Positions 15,885 through 24,215 of a stretch of 36,417 nt of DNA are shown one piece after another. This DNA comes from Nitrolancea sp040255925 (GTDB lineage: Bacteria > Chloroflexota > Chloroflexia > Thermomicrobiales > Thermomicrobiaceae). The translations under genes were made by a program, and so were the position numbers. The stretch lies in contig JBDZVX010000009.1 of NCBI GenBank assembly GCA_040255925.1, forward strand, positions 1 to 36,417. Reading direction: 5' to 3'. A model generated the notes under the pieces. The model was not told the DNA's origin, searched no databases, and worked only from the letters and a program-made list of their open reading frames with translations. Position 1 is the stretch's first letter. The number at the start of each line of letters is the position of its first letter.

Positions 15885-16721
15885 ATGATGGCACGCAGCG
15901 CCGTAATGCGCGACATCCTCGATCAGGTGGCGCGAGGCTCGCTGTCGCCGGAGGAGGCCGACGCTCGGCTCGATGAGCTCGAACGGGAGGAGCCCATTCC
16001 GGGATCAAGGCCGGAGCCGGAGACCGGGACCGCGCGGGAGATTCGGATCGTCCGCCAGCGGGGGCAGGTCGAGGTGGTGGGCGACCCCTCGGTTAAGGAG
16101 GTCACCGTCGAGGGCCTGCACATCGTCCGCCGCGAGGGCGATACCCTGGTCATCGAAGGCGAGGATGACTGGGATGACCATGTCAAGCAGCGGGAGTCTC
16201 CGCCGCGCTCGGGCCACGCCTGGGGCGGCTGGGATGACTTCCCCGGTTTTATCTTCACCCGGCGTTTCTCCGGCGGCTGGATGCGGGGTTGGGATTCGCG
16301 CCCGCTGGTGGTGCGGATGAATCCCCATCTGCCACTTGAAATCACCTTGCAGGCAGGCTCCGCCCGGATTCGAGGGGTGCTCGCTCCGATCCGGGCCGAG
16401 GTGCAGGCCGGCGCGACTAGCATCGACGGCTTCACCGGCCCGCTCACCCTTTCGGTCCAGGCCGGATCGGTCCGGGCCAGCGGCCGGCTCGATCACGGTG
16501 AGTCCCGTATTTTCTGCGAGGCCGGGAGTGTCCAGTTGCATCTTCTCCGGGAATCGAGCGTCCGGATTACCGCCCGGTCGTCCATCGGCAAGATCAGCCT
16601 GCCTACCGGCGACGGCTGGGTGGTCGGCGGGAGCGATCGCGAGGCCACGATTGGGGCTGGTGCGGCTACGCTCGATATCGAGACCACGGCGGGCGCGGTA
16701 AGGGTCACGGCCGAACAATGA
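15885..16721 (+). CDS. DUF4097-like beta-helical protein
   Basis: A 278-residue protein. The first 40 residues form an acidic helix (MRDILDQVARGSLSPEEADARLDELERE), resembling the short helical modules found at the C-terminus of DUF2089 proteins. The rest is built of repeated short beta strands with LEITLQAGSARIRGV, LTLSVQAGSVRASGRL, IFCEAGSVQLHLL and ATLDIETTAGAVRVTAEQ, the pattern of DUF4097 adhesin-like right-handed beta helices. There is no signal peptide, so it is probably cytoplasmic. ATG codons at 15885 and 15888 are both possible; GAAAGGAG ending at 15881 fits 15888 slightly better. It overlaps the DUF2089 gene, and both share a helical end motif, so the two proteins may act together. 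Confidence 0.82.
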   Translation: MMARSAVMRDILDQVARGSLSPEEADARLDELEREEPIPGSRPEPETGTAREIRIVRQRGQVEVVGDPSVKEVTVEGLHIVRREGDTLVIEGEDDWDDHVKQRESPPRSGHAWGGWDDFPGFIFTRRFSGGWMRGWDSRPLVVRMNPHLPLEITLQAGSARIRGVLAPIRAEVQAGATSIDGFTGPLTLSVQAGSVRASGRLDHGESRIFCEAGSVQLHLLRESSVRITARSSIGKISLPTGDGWVVGGSDREATIGAGAATLDIETTAGAVRVTAEQ

Positions 16722-17089
16722 GTAAGCAACGCTTCGCGCCACGTACCTGTCCGGTCTGCGGCGGCGATCTCGCCGTCACCCGTCTGAGCTGCGCCGCATG
16801 CGAAACCGAACTCTCCGGCGCCTTCCGTTCCTGCGAGTTCTGTGCGCTCAGTCCCGAGGATCGCGACTTGCTCCGGGTCTTCCTGGCCTCGCGCGGGAAC
16901 ATGAAGGATCTGGAGCGCCATCTTGGGGTCAGCTATCCGACTGCGCGCGCCCGCTTCGACGCGCTCCTGGCCAAGCTCGGCATCGATCGCCCGGCGCCGC
17001 CCCGGTCGCGAGTGGAGTTGCTCGAACAACTGGCCAGGGGTGAGATCGACGTCGATCAAGCGATGGATCTGCTGGAAAAAGACCGCTGA
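16718..17089 (+). CDS. DUF2089 family protein with zinc-ribbon and helix-turn-helix
   Basis: A 123-residue cytoplasmic protein. C11-x2-C14 (CPVCG) and a second CAAC pair make a zinc ribbon. A DNA-binding-like helical segment follows (LASRGNMKDLERHLGVSYPTARARFDALL), then a short C-terminal helical module (LEQLARGEIDVDQAMDLLEKD). This is the full DUF2089 layout, commonly treated as a transcriptional regulator. ATG 16718 overlaps the preceding stop as ATGA, so the pair is translationally coupled. The C-terminal module resembles the N-terminus of the upstream protein (ILDQVARGSLSPEEADARL), suggesting that a shared docking or regulatory element was split between partners. Its targets are unknown. 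Confidence 0.9.
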   Translation: MSKQRFAPRTCPVCGGDLAVTRLSCAACETELSGAFRSCEFCALSPEDRDLLRVFLASRGNMKDLERHLGVSYPTARARFDALLAKLGIDRPAPPRSRVELLEQLARGEIDVDQAMDLLEKDR

Positions 17090-17243
17090 AAGACGGCCCG
17101 GCACGGCGGTTGCCGTGGGAATACCTCGAGCACTCCGGATGTTCTAAGCGGGGCTATCACATGATACGAACGGCCGCTCAGCCGGTGATCGAGGGAGAAA
17201 ATTGCCGGCGCCGGCTGTTTCCCTGGTCACCGTGATGCTAGGC

Positions 17244-17272
17244 TTGACGGGGACGAACACACGTTCTATTTT
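17244..17272 (+). promoter_or_regulatory. sigma-70 type promoter for the ABC exporter pair
   Basis: TTGACG (17244-17249, five of six) and TATTTT (17267-17272, four of six) are separated by 17 bases, about 80 bases before the preferred TTG start. Confidence 0.6.
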
Positions 17273-17351
17273 AGAGTGACCTCGTTGGGAAGAGCGGAAG
17301 GTGGCTCACCGGGAGTGCGAGAAGCTGGGCTCCCTCGTGGCAGGAGGGGAT

Positions 17352-18350
17352 TTGGACGCGATCGTCGCTGAGCAGTTGACCAAGACCTATAAGAATGGCG
17401 CCCGGGCGCTGAATGGCGTCTCGTTCCGGGTGAAGCAGGGCGAGATCTACGGTCTGCTCGGACCGAATGGGGCCGGGAAGAGCACGACAGTGCGGATTCT
17501 CTCGACCCTGAGCCGCCCCGATAGCGGTACCGCGACCGTCGCCGGACACGACATCCTGCGGGACCCGGCCGGGGTGCGGAACGCGATCGGCTATGTGGCC
17601 CAGGCGTCGGGCGTCGATAAGCACGCGACCGGCCGGGAGAACCTGACGTTGCAGGGCCAGCTACAGCGTGTTCCGGCCAACCGGCTGCGCCGGCGGGTCG
17701 ATGAATTGCTGGAATGGGTGAACTTGACTGACGTCGCCAACCGGCTGGTCCAGACCTACTCGGGTGGGATGAAGCGGCGGCTCGATATCGCCATGGGGAT
17801 GGTTCACGATCCGTCGGTCATCTTCCTTGACGAGCCGACGACCGGCCTTGATCCCGAGACACGCGCCGTGCTCTGGCAGGATCTACTGCGGCTCCGGAGC
17901 GAGCGAAACTTGGCCGTTATTCTGACCACGCACTACCTCGAAGAGGCTGACCACCTGTGTGATCGGCTGGCGATTGTCGATTACGGTCAGGTCGTGGTGG
18001 AGGGAACCCCGGCGGAGCTGAAGGCTCAGATCCAGGGCGATACCGTGGCGCTGGACATCGAGGGACCGGCCGATCCGGCTGTCGGTATCCTCGGAACCCT
18101 CAGCAGCGTGCTCGACGTGATGCTGGACGGAACGGTGGTCCTGGTGCGGGTGACGCAGGGCGCGACGGCAATTCCGCCCATTGTGTCCGCTTTGGAACGC
18201 GCCGGCGTGGAACTCAACGCGGTGACCTTGAGCCGTCCCTCGCTTGATGATGTCTATCTCTACCATACCGGGCGGCGGTTCGGGTCGTCCGGCAAGCCGT
18301 TGAGCGTCGACAGCCGGCTTGCCGGAGCCGGAAAAGGGAGCCGCGCATGA
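17352..18350 (+). CDS. ABC transporter ATP-binding protein, DrrA-like
   Basis: A 332-residue ATPase of an ABC-2 exporter. Walker A GPNGAGKST, the Q-loop region, signature YSGGMKRRLDIAMG, Walker B VIFLDEPTTGLDP and H-loop TTHYLEEADHLCD are all present, followed by the C-terminal regulatory extension typical of the daunorubicin-resistance (DrrA) subfamily. TTG 17352 (MDAIVAEQLTKTYK) is preferred over GTG 17301 because AGGAGG lies four bases upstream and relatives begin there. The stop overlaps the permease ATG. The substrate cannot be read from the sequence; the family exports lipophilic compounds or antibiotics. Confidence 0.93.
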   Translation: MDAIVAEQLTKTYKNGARALNGVSFRVKQGEIYGLLGPNGAGKSTTVRILSTLSRPDSGTATVAGHDILRDPAGVRNAIGYVAQASGVDKHATGRENLTLQGQLQRVPANRLRRRVDELLEWVNLTDVANRLVQTYSGGMKRRLDIAMGMVHDPSVIFLDEPTTGLDPETRAVLWQDLLRLRSERNLAVILTTHYLEEADHLCDRLAIVDYGQVVVEGTPAELKAQIQGDTVALDIEGPADPAVGILGTLSSVLDVMLDGTVVLVRVTQGATAIPPIVSALERAGVELNAVTLSRPSLDDVYLYHTGRRFGSSGKPLSVDSRLAGAGKGSRA

Positions 18351-19120
18351 CCACCTTCATTGCCGATACGTATCACCTGCTCGTCCGGGACGTCCGCGCG
18401 ACGATCCGCATCCCGATCTGGGTCATCATCACGCTGGTGCAGCCGATCATCTGGCTCACGCTCTATGGGCAGCTCTTCAAGCGTGTCGTCGAGATCCCCG
18501 GCTTCGCGGCTACCTCCTACGTCGAGTTCCTCACACCCGGCGTGGTGATCATGAGCGCCGTATTTGGTTCGGCCTGGGCCGGGATGGGAATCATTCACGA
18601 CCTGGATGAGGGGGTCATGGACCGGATGCTGGCCACCTCGGTCCACCGGGGTTCCCTGATTGCCGCCCACGTCTTGCACTCGGCGCTGACCGTTATCGTC
18701 CAGACCGCCATCATCCTCGGTATCGCGCTGGCGCTCGGCGCACGGTTTCCCGGTGGCGTCGCGGGTGTGCTCATGATCCTGCTCATCAGCGCGCTCCTTG
18801 GAGCCGCATTCTCGGCGCTTTCCAACGGTATCGCCTTGATGACCCGGCGGGAGGAGACGCTGGTTGCGGTCACGAACTTCTTCGGTCTGCCACTTACGTT
18901 CCTCTCATCGGCCTTTATGGCGACGGCGCTGATGCCCGGCTGGATCAGCGCCGTCGCCCGGGCGAACCCGGTCAACTGGGCGGTCGAGGGCTCTCGAAAC
19001 GCGATGCTCGGCGAGCATTGGTTGAGTGTTGGCCTCCAGACCGGGCTTCTCCTGGTCTTCGTGCTGATCTGTGGCATCTTCGCCACCCGTGCGTTCCGGG
19101 TGTATCAACAGGCAAGCTGA
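18347..19120 (+). CDS. ABC-2 type permease, DrrB-like
   Basis: A 257-residue inner-membrane protein with about six transmembrane helices. It contains the ABC-2 motif region NFFGLPLTFLSSAFMATALMP, and a periplasm-facing loop with FLTPGVVIMSAVFGSAWAG. It starts with ATG overlapping the ATPase stop as ATGA and is the obvious membrane partner, each forming a dimer in the exporter. Length and layout are normal for DrrB-like proteins. Nothing downstream belongs to the operon. Confidence 0.92.
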   Translation: MTTFIADTYHLLVRDVRATIRIPIWVIITLVQPIIWLTLYGQLFKRVVEIPGFAATSYVEFLTPGVVIMSAVFGSAWAGMGIIHDLDEGVMDRMLATSVHRGSLIAAHVLHSALTVIVQTAIILGIALALGARFPGGVAGVLMILLISALLGAAFSALSNGIALMTRREETLVAVTNFFGLPLTFLSSAFMATALMPGWISAVARANPVNWAVEGSRNAMLGEHWLSVGLQTGLLLVFVLICGIFATRAFRVYQQAS

Positions 19121-19429
19121 ACTCGGACCCGGAGCGCCGCCGGCGGGGGCGATCCCAACGGATCATTCCGCCTGGCGGAGCCGCGGTCTCTATCATCGTC
19201 CTCCTAGTCATGCTGAGTTGAGGCTGGTCAGGTGACCCGTTAATCAGTTATCTCTCTGCGTTATAATCCTCCCACGCTTAATGAATATCGATTTTCGCGC
19301 AACGCAGTCCTCGTAGAAGCTGGGCTAGGGAAGGGTCCTTTGCCGTGCCGGAGAACACGTACGCGACATCCAGGTGTATCCGCACGCTGGAGCGGTTCCG
19401 CCGAGCCTAAATAGAATAGGGCCCTGACG
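19121..19429. other. intergenic region with a candidate promoter for the Amt fusion gene
   Basis: A perfect -10 hexamer TATAAT lies at 19262-19267. The best -35 is TTAATC at 19240-19245 (16-base spacing), which is weak. The leader would be about 155 bases long. No riboswitch was recognised. Confidence 0.4.
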
Positions 19430-21309
19430 ATGAACGCTGCGGATACGGTTTGGATACTTCTTTCTTCTGCCCTCGTGTTGCTGATGATGTTGGGTATGGC
19501 CCTCTTCTATGGTGGCCTTGTCCGAGAGAAGAACGTTCTCTCTACCATCGGTCAGGCCTTCTTCATCCTCGCCCTCATTAGCGTGCAATGGGTCCTCGGG
19601 GATACAGTCTTGCCTTCGGGCCCGATCACTGGGGTGTCATCGGCGGGCTCGACTGGATCGGCTTGCGGGACATGACGCTCGTGCCCCACCCGTACTACCA
19701 GCCCAATATCCCCCATCAGCTTTTCATGTTCTCCGAGCTCATGTTTCCTGTTATCAGTATGGTCCTTCTCAGCGGCGCCTTTGCCGAGCGAGCCACCTTC
19801 AAGGCCGTGGTCGCCTTTAGCCTGCTCTGGACCACGCTTGTCTACGATCCAATCGCGCATTGGGTGTGGGCATGGGATGGTTGGATGGACGGGCTGAAGG
19901 TGCTCGACTTTGCTGGTGGTACGGTCGTGCACATCAGCGCGGGTGTTTCGGCGTTCGTCGCCGCCTGGGTTCTCGGCCCACGGATTGACAGCCGGGAATC
20001 GTCGCCCCCGCACGATCTCACGATGACCCTGCTCGGCGTGGCGATGCTCTGGTTCGGCTGGTTCGGCTTCACGGGCGGTAACGCGTACGTGTCTGATGGA
20101 TTAGCCGTCAATACCGTGATCACCACCAACACCGCCGCGGCGATGAGTACGCTCGCCTGGCTGGCGGTGAGCTGGATGCACCATCGCCAGCCGAGCATCA
20201 TCGGCGGCGCGATGGGCGCGGTGGCGGGACTCGTCGCGATCAGCCCGGCTGCTGGTTTCGTGTCACCCCTTGCGGCGATTCCCATCGGACTGGGAGCCGG
20301 GATCTTCTGCTACCTGGCCGTGCACCTCAAACATCGGCTTCCGGTCGATGATCCATTGGATGCCTGGCCCATTCACACGGCCGGGGGCATCTGGGGGGCG
20401 GTGGCGACTGGATTGTTTGCCTCGGTCGCCGTTAACACGGCCGGTGGTGATGGTCTCCTCGCTGGCAATCCCGCTCAACTGCTCCGTGAAATCGTTGGGA
20501 TTGTCGTCGTGGCCCTCTATGCCGGAGCCATGACATGGCTGATTCTCAAGCTGCTTGGCTTGGTCATGACACTGCGCGTCGCTGAGTCCGAGGCAGCGCT
20601 GGGGCTGGACGTCTCACAACATGGAGAAACCGCCTACTCGTTCTATCAGGGACTGACGAGGCGGCTACTGACCGCTCGGGAGGAGGAGCGGCGCCGCGTC
20701 GCGTATGTGGTGCACGATGGGCTGGCACAGATGGTGAGCAGCACCCACCAGCACCTGCAGGCCTATGCTCATCAGCATCCTGCCGAGTCACCAGAAGCGC
20801 AGGTGAAGCTGGCACACATGGCGGGTCTGGCCCAAAACACCGTCCAGGAGGCGCGGCGCCTCATCGCCGACCTGCGGCCGCCGACCCTCGATGACTTCGG
20901 GTTAGCATCAGCGATTCGGATACTGGTGGGCGATCTGCGCGACGAAGGCTGGGAAATCACCTTTGATGATGGCCTGGGTGATGACCGGTTGCCGCCTGCT
21001 GAGGAGGAGGCGCTCTTTGGTGTGGCGCGGGAGGCGCTCACCAACGTGCGCAAGCATGCGCGGACGACCACCGTGCAGGTTTCGCTTGAGCACCAGGGTC
21101 ACTTTGTTCGTCTTAAAGTTCAGGACTTTGGCCAGGGATTCTCCCCGGTAACCTCAACGGGGGCGGCAAGCATCAGAGGGCACATCGGCCTCTTAAGCAT
21201 GCAGGAGCGAGTCGGCTATCTGGGAGGCCATCTTGTCATTGAGAGCGCCGTTGGGCTTGGAACGTTGGTTGTTGCGGAAGTGCCGTTTCCCGGCAACCAG
21301 AATTCGTAA
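19430..21309 (+). CDS. ammonium transporter (Amt)-histidine kinase fusion, one frameshift
   Basis: Two frames join into one protein of about 626 residues. The N-terminal 1-385 or so is an Amt/Rh channel: MALFYGGLVREKNVLSTIGQ, QWVL, GYSLAFGPDHWGVIGGLDWIGL, FAERATFKAVVAFSLLW, DFAGGTVVHISAGVSAFV, LLGVAMLWFGWFGFTGGNA and the twin-histidine region DAWPIHTAGGIWGA. After the last helix comes a cytoplasmic NarL-type kinase: HisKA_3 with EEERRRVAYVVHDGLAQMVSS (phospho-accepting H), RRLIADLRPPTLDDFGL, then an HATPase with N-box EALTNVRKHA and a GxG box. The frame changes between 19597 and 19598; adding one T would restore the expected QWVLWGYSLAFG. Amt-kinase fusions act as ammonium sensors. No response regulator is adjacent. 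If the lesion is real, the gene is broken. Confidence 0.85.
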
Positions 21310-21403
21310 CGCGCGATCCCTTCATCATGGGAACGGCGTGCTGCGTGGCTACAGAGCACGATCCATACGGCGTCGTGTACGGGCTGGCGCGGATTAATCG
21401 CCC

Positions 21404-21425
21404 GGCGCGGCAAGCAGCGTCGCTA
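21404..21425. repeat. hairpin repeat, copy 2
   Basis: GGCGCGGCAAGCAGCG followed by a ctac-like tail, shared with the hairpin at 13772-13800. Here the outer stem is disrupted, so only the loop and inner bases are kept. Confidence 0.45.
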
Positions 21426-21469
21426 CAAGCGGGTCCGTTAGGTGTTCTGCTTGTTGTGTCCGACCAGAG

Positions 21470-22330
21470 TTAGCTTGCCGGGCTGCCGATGAGCCGCCGC
21501 CAGCCGCCGCGCTTCGGCGAGAGCGCCGCGGTGAGCAGGAAGAGTGTGGTCGCGACCAGCACGATCGCCCCACCGGATGGCACATTGAGGTAGTAGGAGA
21601 GGTAGATCCCGACGACCGCCGCCAGCGCCCCGAAACCGGCGCCGTACGCCATCATCCGGCCGAACCGGTCGGTCAGGAGGTAGGCAGTCGCGCTCGGGGT
21701 CACGAGCATGGCGACGACCAGCACGACCCCAACCGCCTGAACCGAGACGACGACCGTCACCGATAGCAGGACCAGCAGGAGCATCTGGAGCCGTTCGCTC
21801 GGCAGCCCGGCCGCTTCCGCCGCGACCGGGTCGAAGCTGGTGAAGAGGAGCTCCTTGTAGAGAACCAGTACGGTTACCAGGACCAGTAGGCCAAGCCCGG
21901 CTATGCTGATCAGATCTCCAGGCTGTGTACCGAGAACGTTTCCGAAAAGGTAGCTGAAGAGATCCACCGTGTACGTCTTGATGCCGACGCTCATCAGGAC
22001 GATGCCCAGGGCGAAGATGCCGCTGAAAAAGATACCGATCGAGGTATCGAGACTGATCCCGGATCGCCGGCTGACGACACCGATCCCCAGCGCGGCCAGG
22101 ATCGCGGCCACCAGCGCTCCCAGATAAAACGCGAGTCCTGAGAGGAAGGCAACGACAATACCGGTGAAGGCGATATGCGCCAGCGCGTCGCCGATGAAGG
22201 CCAGCCCCTTGAGCACCACGAAGGTGCCGATCACCGCGCAGATAACGCCGATCAGCGTCGCGGCGACCAGACCGCGCAGGAGGAACCCGTAGGAGAGGGG
22301 TTCGAGCAGCAGGCTAAGGACGTCTGGCAT
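21470..22330 (-). CDS. znuB: metal ABC transporter permease (ZnuB/MntB family)
   Basis: A 286-residue inner-membrane protein of the ABC-3 family with about eight to nine transmembrane helices. Recognisable segments are LKGLAFIGDALAHIAFTGIVVAF, SGISLDTSIGIFFSGIFALGI, FDPVAAEAAGLP (the ATPase-contacting loop) and VVAMLVTPSATAYLLTDRF. ATG 22330 is preferred over a TTG at 22348; it overlaps the ATPase gene by 17 bases and has a GGAT purine stretch upstream. It is the last gene of the importer operon and imports zinc or manganese with the two preceding proteins. Confidence 0.92.
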   Translation of the reverse strand: MPDVLSLLLEPLSYGFLLRGLVAATLIGVICAVIGTFVVLKGLAFIGDALAHIAFTGIVVAFLSGLAFYLGALVAAILAALGIGVVSRRSGISLDTSIGIFFSGIFALGIVLMSVGIKTYTVDLFSYLFGNVLGTQPGDLISIAGLGLLVLVTVLVLYKELLFTSFDPVAAEAAGLPSERLQMLLLVLLSVTVVVSVQAVGVVLVVAMLVTPSATAYLLTDRFGRMMAYGAGFGALAAVVGIYLSYYLNVPSGGAIVLVATTLFLLTAALSPKRGGWRRLIGSPAS

Positions 22331-23135
22331 GCCCGGTATCCTCGACAATGAATGTCCGCCCGTCCACCTGAAGCAGCAGCAGGTGCGAGCGAAACGTCTC
22401 GTTGAGCAACGGTTGGGTCAGCACGTGCTCCGGTGGCCCATAGCCAACTACCCGGCCGTTCAGCAGGAGCACGTGATCAAAGCGCTGGGCGACGCAATGG
22501 AGGTCGTGGGAGGCGACGATCACGGTCTTGCCGGAGACGCAGAGCCGTTCCAGCAGTTCGAAGATCTGGTGCTGGGTGACGGCATCGACGCCACTCACCG
22601 GTTCATCGAGCAGCAGGATGTCCGGCTCCTGGCAGAGCGCCCGCGCGATGAAGACGCGCTGCCGCTGGCCGCCGGAGAGCTGCCCGATCTGGGTGTCCCG
22701 GTGGTCCAGCATCTTGACTTGGGTCAGCGCCTCGGCCACCGCTTCCCGGTCGCGCTGGCCGGGCCGCCGGAGGAAGCCCAGCCGCGGGTAGCGGCCCATC
22801 ATGACGACGTCGCCGACGGTCACCGGGAATGTCCAGTCGACCGTCTCGGTCTGCGGCACGTAGCCGATCTTCCGGCCCGGCTTTTCCGCGTCCCCGTTGA
22901 TGAGTACCCTGCCGGTCCACGGTTTGTGGAGGCCGAGGATCGTCTTGAAGAGCGTTGACTTGCCGCCGCCGTTCGGCCCGATGACGCCGACCAGCGCGCC
23001 CGGCTCGACCGCGAGGTTGATATCCCGAAGCACGGGCTCCTTCCGGTAGCCGGTCGTCAGATCGTGAACGGCGATCGCGGGCGTGGTGAGCGTGGCTGCC
23101 GGTTTCTGGGCGACCGTGAGATGAGTGTCTAACAT
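22314..23135 (-). CDS. znuC: metal ABC transporter ATP-binding protein
   Basis: A 273-residue cytoplasmic ATPase. Walker A GPNGGGKST, signature LSGGQRQRVFIARAL, Walker B DILLLDEPVSGVD and the H-loop ASHDLHCV are complete, and the segment GLHKPWTGRVLINGD is typical of the zinc/manganese importers. It starts at ATG 23135, sharing one base with the stop of the binding-protein gene (TGATG), and overlaps the permease gene downstream, so the three are translationally coupled. The N-terminal extension of about 20 residues is ordinary. Confidence 0.94.
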   Translation of the reverse strand: MLDTHLTVAQKPAATLTTPAIAVHDLTTGYRKEPVLRDINLAVEPGALVGVIGPNGGGKSTLFKTILGLHKPWTGRVLINGDAEKPGRKIGYVPQTETVDWTFPVTVGDVVMMGRYPRLGFLRRPGQRDREAVAEALTQVKMLDHRDTQIGQLSGGQRQRVFIARALCQEPDILLLDEPVSGVDAVTQHQIFELLERLCVSGKTVIVASHDLHCVAQRFDHVLLLNGRVVGYGPPEHVLTQPLLNETFRSHLLLLQVDGRTFIVEDTGHARRP

Positions 23136-24061
23136 CAGCGTAGCCCTTCCACGACGTTTTGCACGTTCGAACGCATCATCTCCAGGTAGCCTTGGCCTTG
23201 AGGTGGCGTATCGCTGTAGAGCGTGGCGGTCTTGATCCCGGCCTCGGTGGCCAGCGTATCAGCCAGTTTGGGGTTGAACTGCGGTTCGGCGAAAATCACG
23301 GGAACCTGCTGCGCCTTGATCTGATTGACGAGGCTGGTGAGCTCCTGCGGCGAAGGTTCCCGGCCAGGGCTCTTCTCCACGAAGCCGACGAGCTGGAGTC
23401 CAAAGTGGGACGCGAAATAGGGGTAGGCATCGTGGAACGTAACGAGCTTGCGCCGCTCGGCTGGGATCTCCGCGATCTGCCCCTTGGCCCAATCATCAAA
23501 CGCCCGGATCTCTCCAGTGTACTTCTCGGCGTTGGCGCGATAGAGATCGGCCCCATTCAGATCGTGCTCGCTCAAGCCCTGAGCAATCCGCTGGGCATAG
23601 CGGGCCGCGTCAGTCGGGTCGAGCCAGAAGTGCGGGTTGCCGTCTACCGGCGTCAGGCCGAGGGAGAGCTCGTAGACCGGAACTCGCGAGCCGCCGGCCG
23701 ATTCGATCAGCGGCCGGAGCCACTCTTCCAGCCCAGCCCCATTGACGAAGACCGCGCGCGCGTCGGCCACGTCCCGGACGTTACCCGGTGTCGGCTGGTA
23801 GGTATGGGCTTCGACCCCCGGAGGCACGATCGAGGTAACGGTCACCCGGTCGCCGCCGATGGCCTGCACCATGGAGGTGAAGACCGGCAGCGTGACCACC
23901 ACCTTGACTTTTGAGCCGGACGACGCGCCGGTTGCCGTGGAACCCATGGCGGGAGCCGTGGATGATACCGGTTGGCTGCTCCCGCCGCAGGCGCTGAGCC
24001 CGATCGCCAGGAGCGCAAACAGGGCCAGCGTGGAGCCGATCCTGCCTATCGTTCGCGCCAT
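23135..24061 (-). CDS. znuA: metal ABC transporter substrate-binding lipoprotein
   Basis: A 308-residue extracytoplasmic lipoprotein with lipobox LSAC (C25), a Ser/Thr/Gly linker, and a cluster A-I binding domain. Candidate metal ligands are the histidines in GVEAHTYQPTPG, GNPHFWLDP and TFHDAYPYF, plus an acidic residue in FAEPQF. Three histidines with the HDAYPYF context resemble ZnuA/TroA more than the manganese-type PsaA, which has Glu at the third site, so zinc is the likelier cargo. The histidine-rich loop of many ZnuA proteins is absent. AGGAGG lies eight bases before the ATG. Two Fur-type operators lie 42-80 bases upstream. Confidence 0.93.
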   Translation of the reverse strand: MARTIGRIGSTLALFALLAIGLSACGGSSQPVSSTAPAMGSTATGASSGSKVKVVVTLPVFTSMVQAIGGDRVTVTSIVPPGVEAHTYQPTPGNVRDVADARAVFVNGAGLEEWLRPLIESAGGSRVPVYELSLGLTPVDGNPHFWLDPTDAARYAQRIAQGLSEHDLNGADLYRANAEKYTGEIRAFDDWAKGQIAEIPAERRKLVTFHDAYPYFASHFGLQLVGFVEKSPGREPSPQELTSLVNQIKAQQVPVIFAEPQFNPKLADTLATEAGIKTATLYSDTPPQGQGYLEMMRSNVQNVVEGLR

Positions 24062-24100
24062 CCCGTGGGCCTCCTAGCCGGCAATCCGGAGTAGCTTCGC

Positions 24101-24142
24101 TATTGATACCCAGTCTCAAAGTATTGATACCTAGTCTCAATA
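24101..24142 (-). promoter_or_regulatory. two tandem Fur/Zur-type operators upstream of the metal importer
   Basis: Two copies of a 17-base element, TTGATACC-y-AGTCTCAA on the plus strand, start 21 bases apart at 24103 and 24124. The second is part of a 21-base near-palindrome (24122-24142) in which eight of ten pairs match. Each has the 8-1-8 dyad layout of Fur-family boxes. They lie between the importer operon and the Fur-family gene 24216-24638, which is transcribed in the same direction. Spacing of two helical turns would allow two dimers to bind side by side. Confidence 0.75.
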
Positions 24143-24215
24143 GTAGCAGGCCTGTCAAGAGGCAGGCCAAGAAGATGCTGGGCGCGCGAGGTGGTTTGGC
24201 GGACCGGCTCGGAGG

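Noticed and set aside
19590..19610. Programmed -1 ribosomal frameshift in the Amt fusion
   Set aside because: The bases do not allow good re-pairing in the -1 frame, and adding one T recreates the usual Trp found in relatives.
22329..22958. Plus-strand open frame opposite the metal ABC ATPase
   Set aside because: The minus strand has all Walker and signature motifs. The plus frame is a codon-bias shadow.
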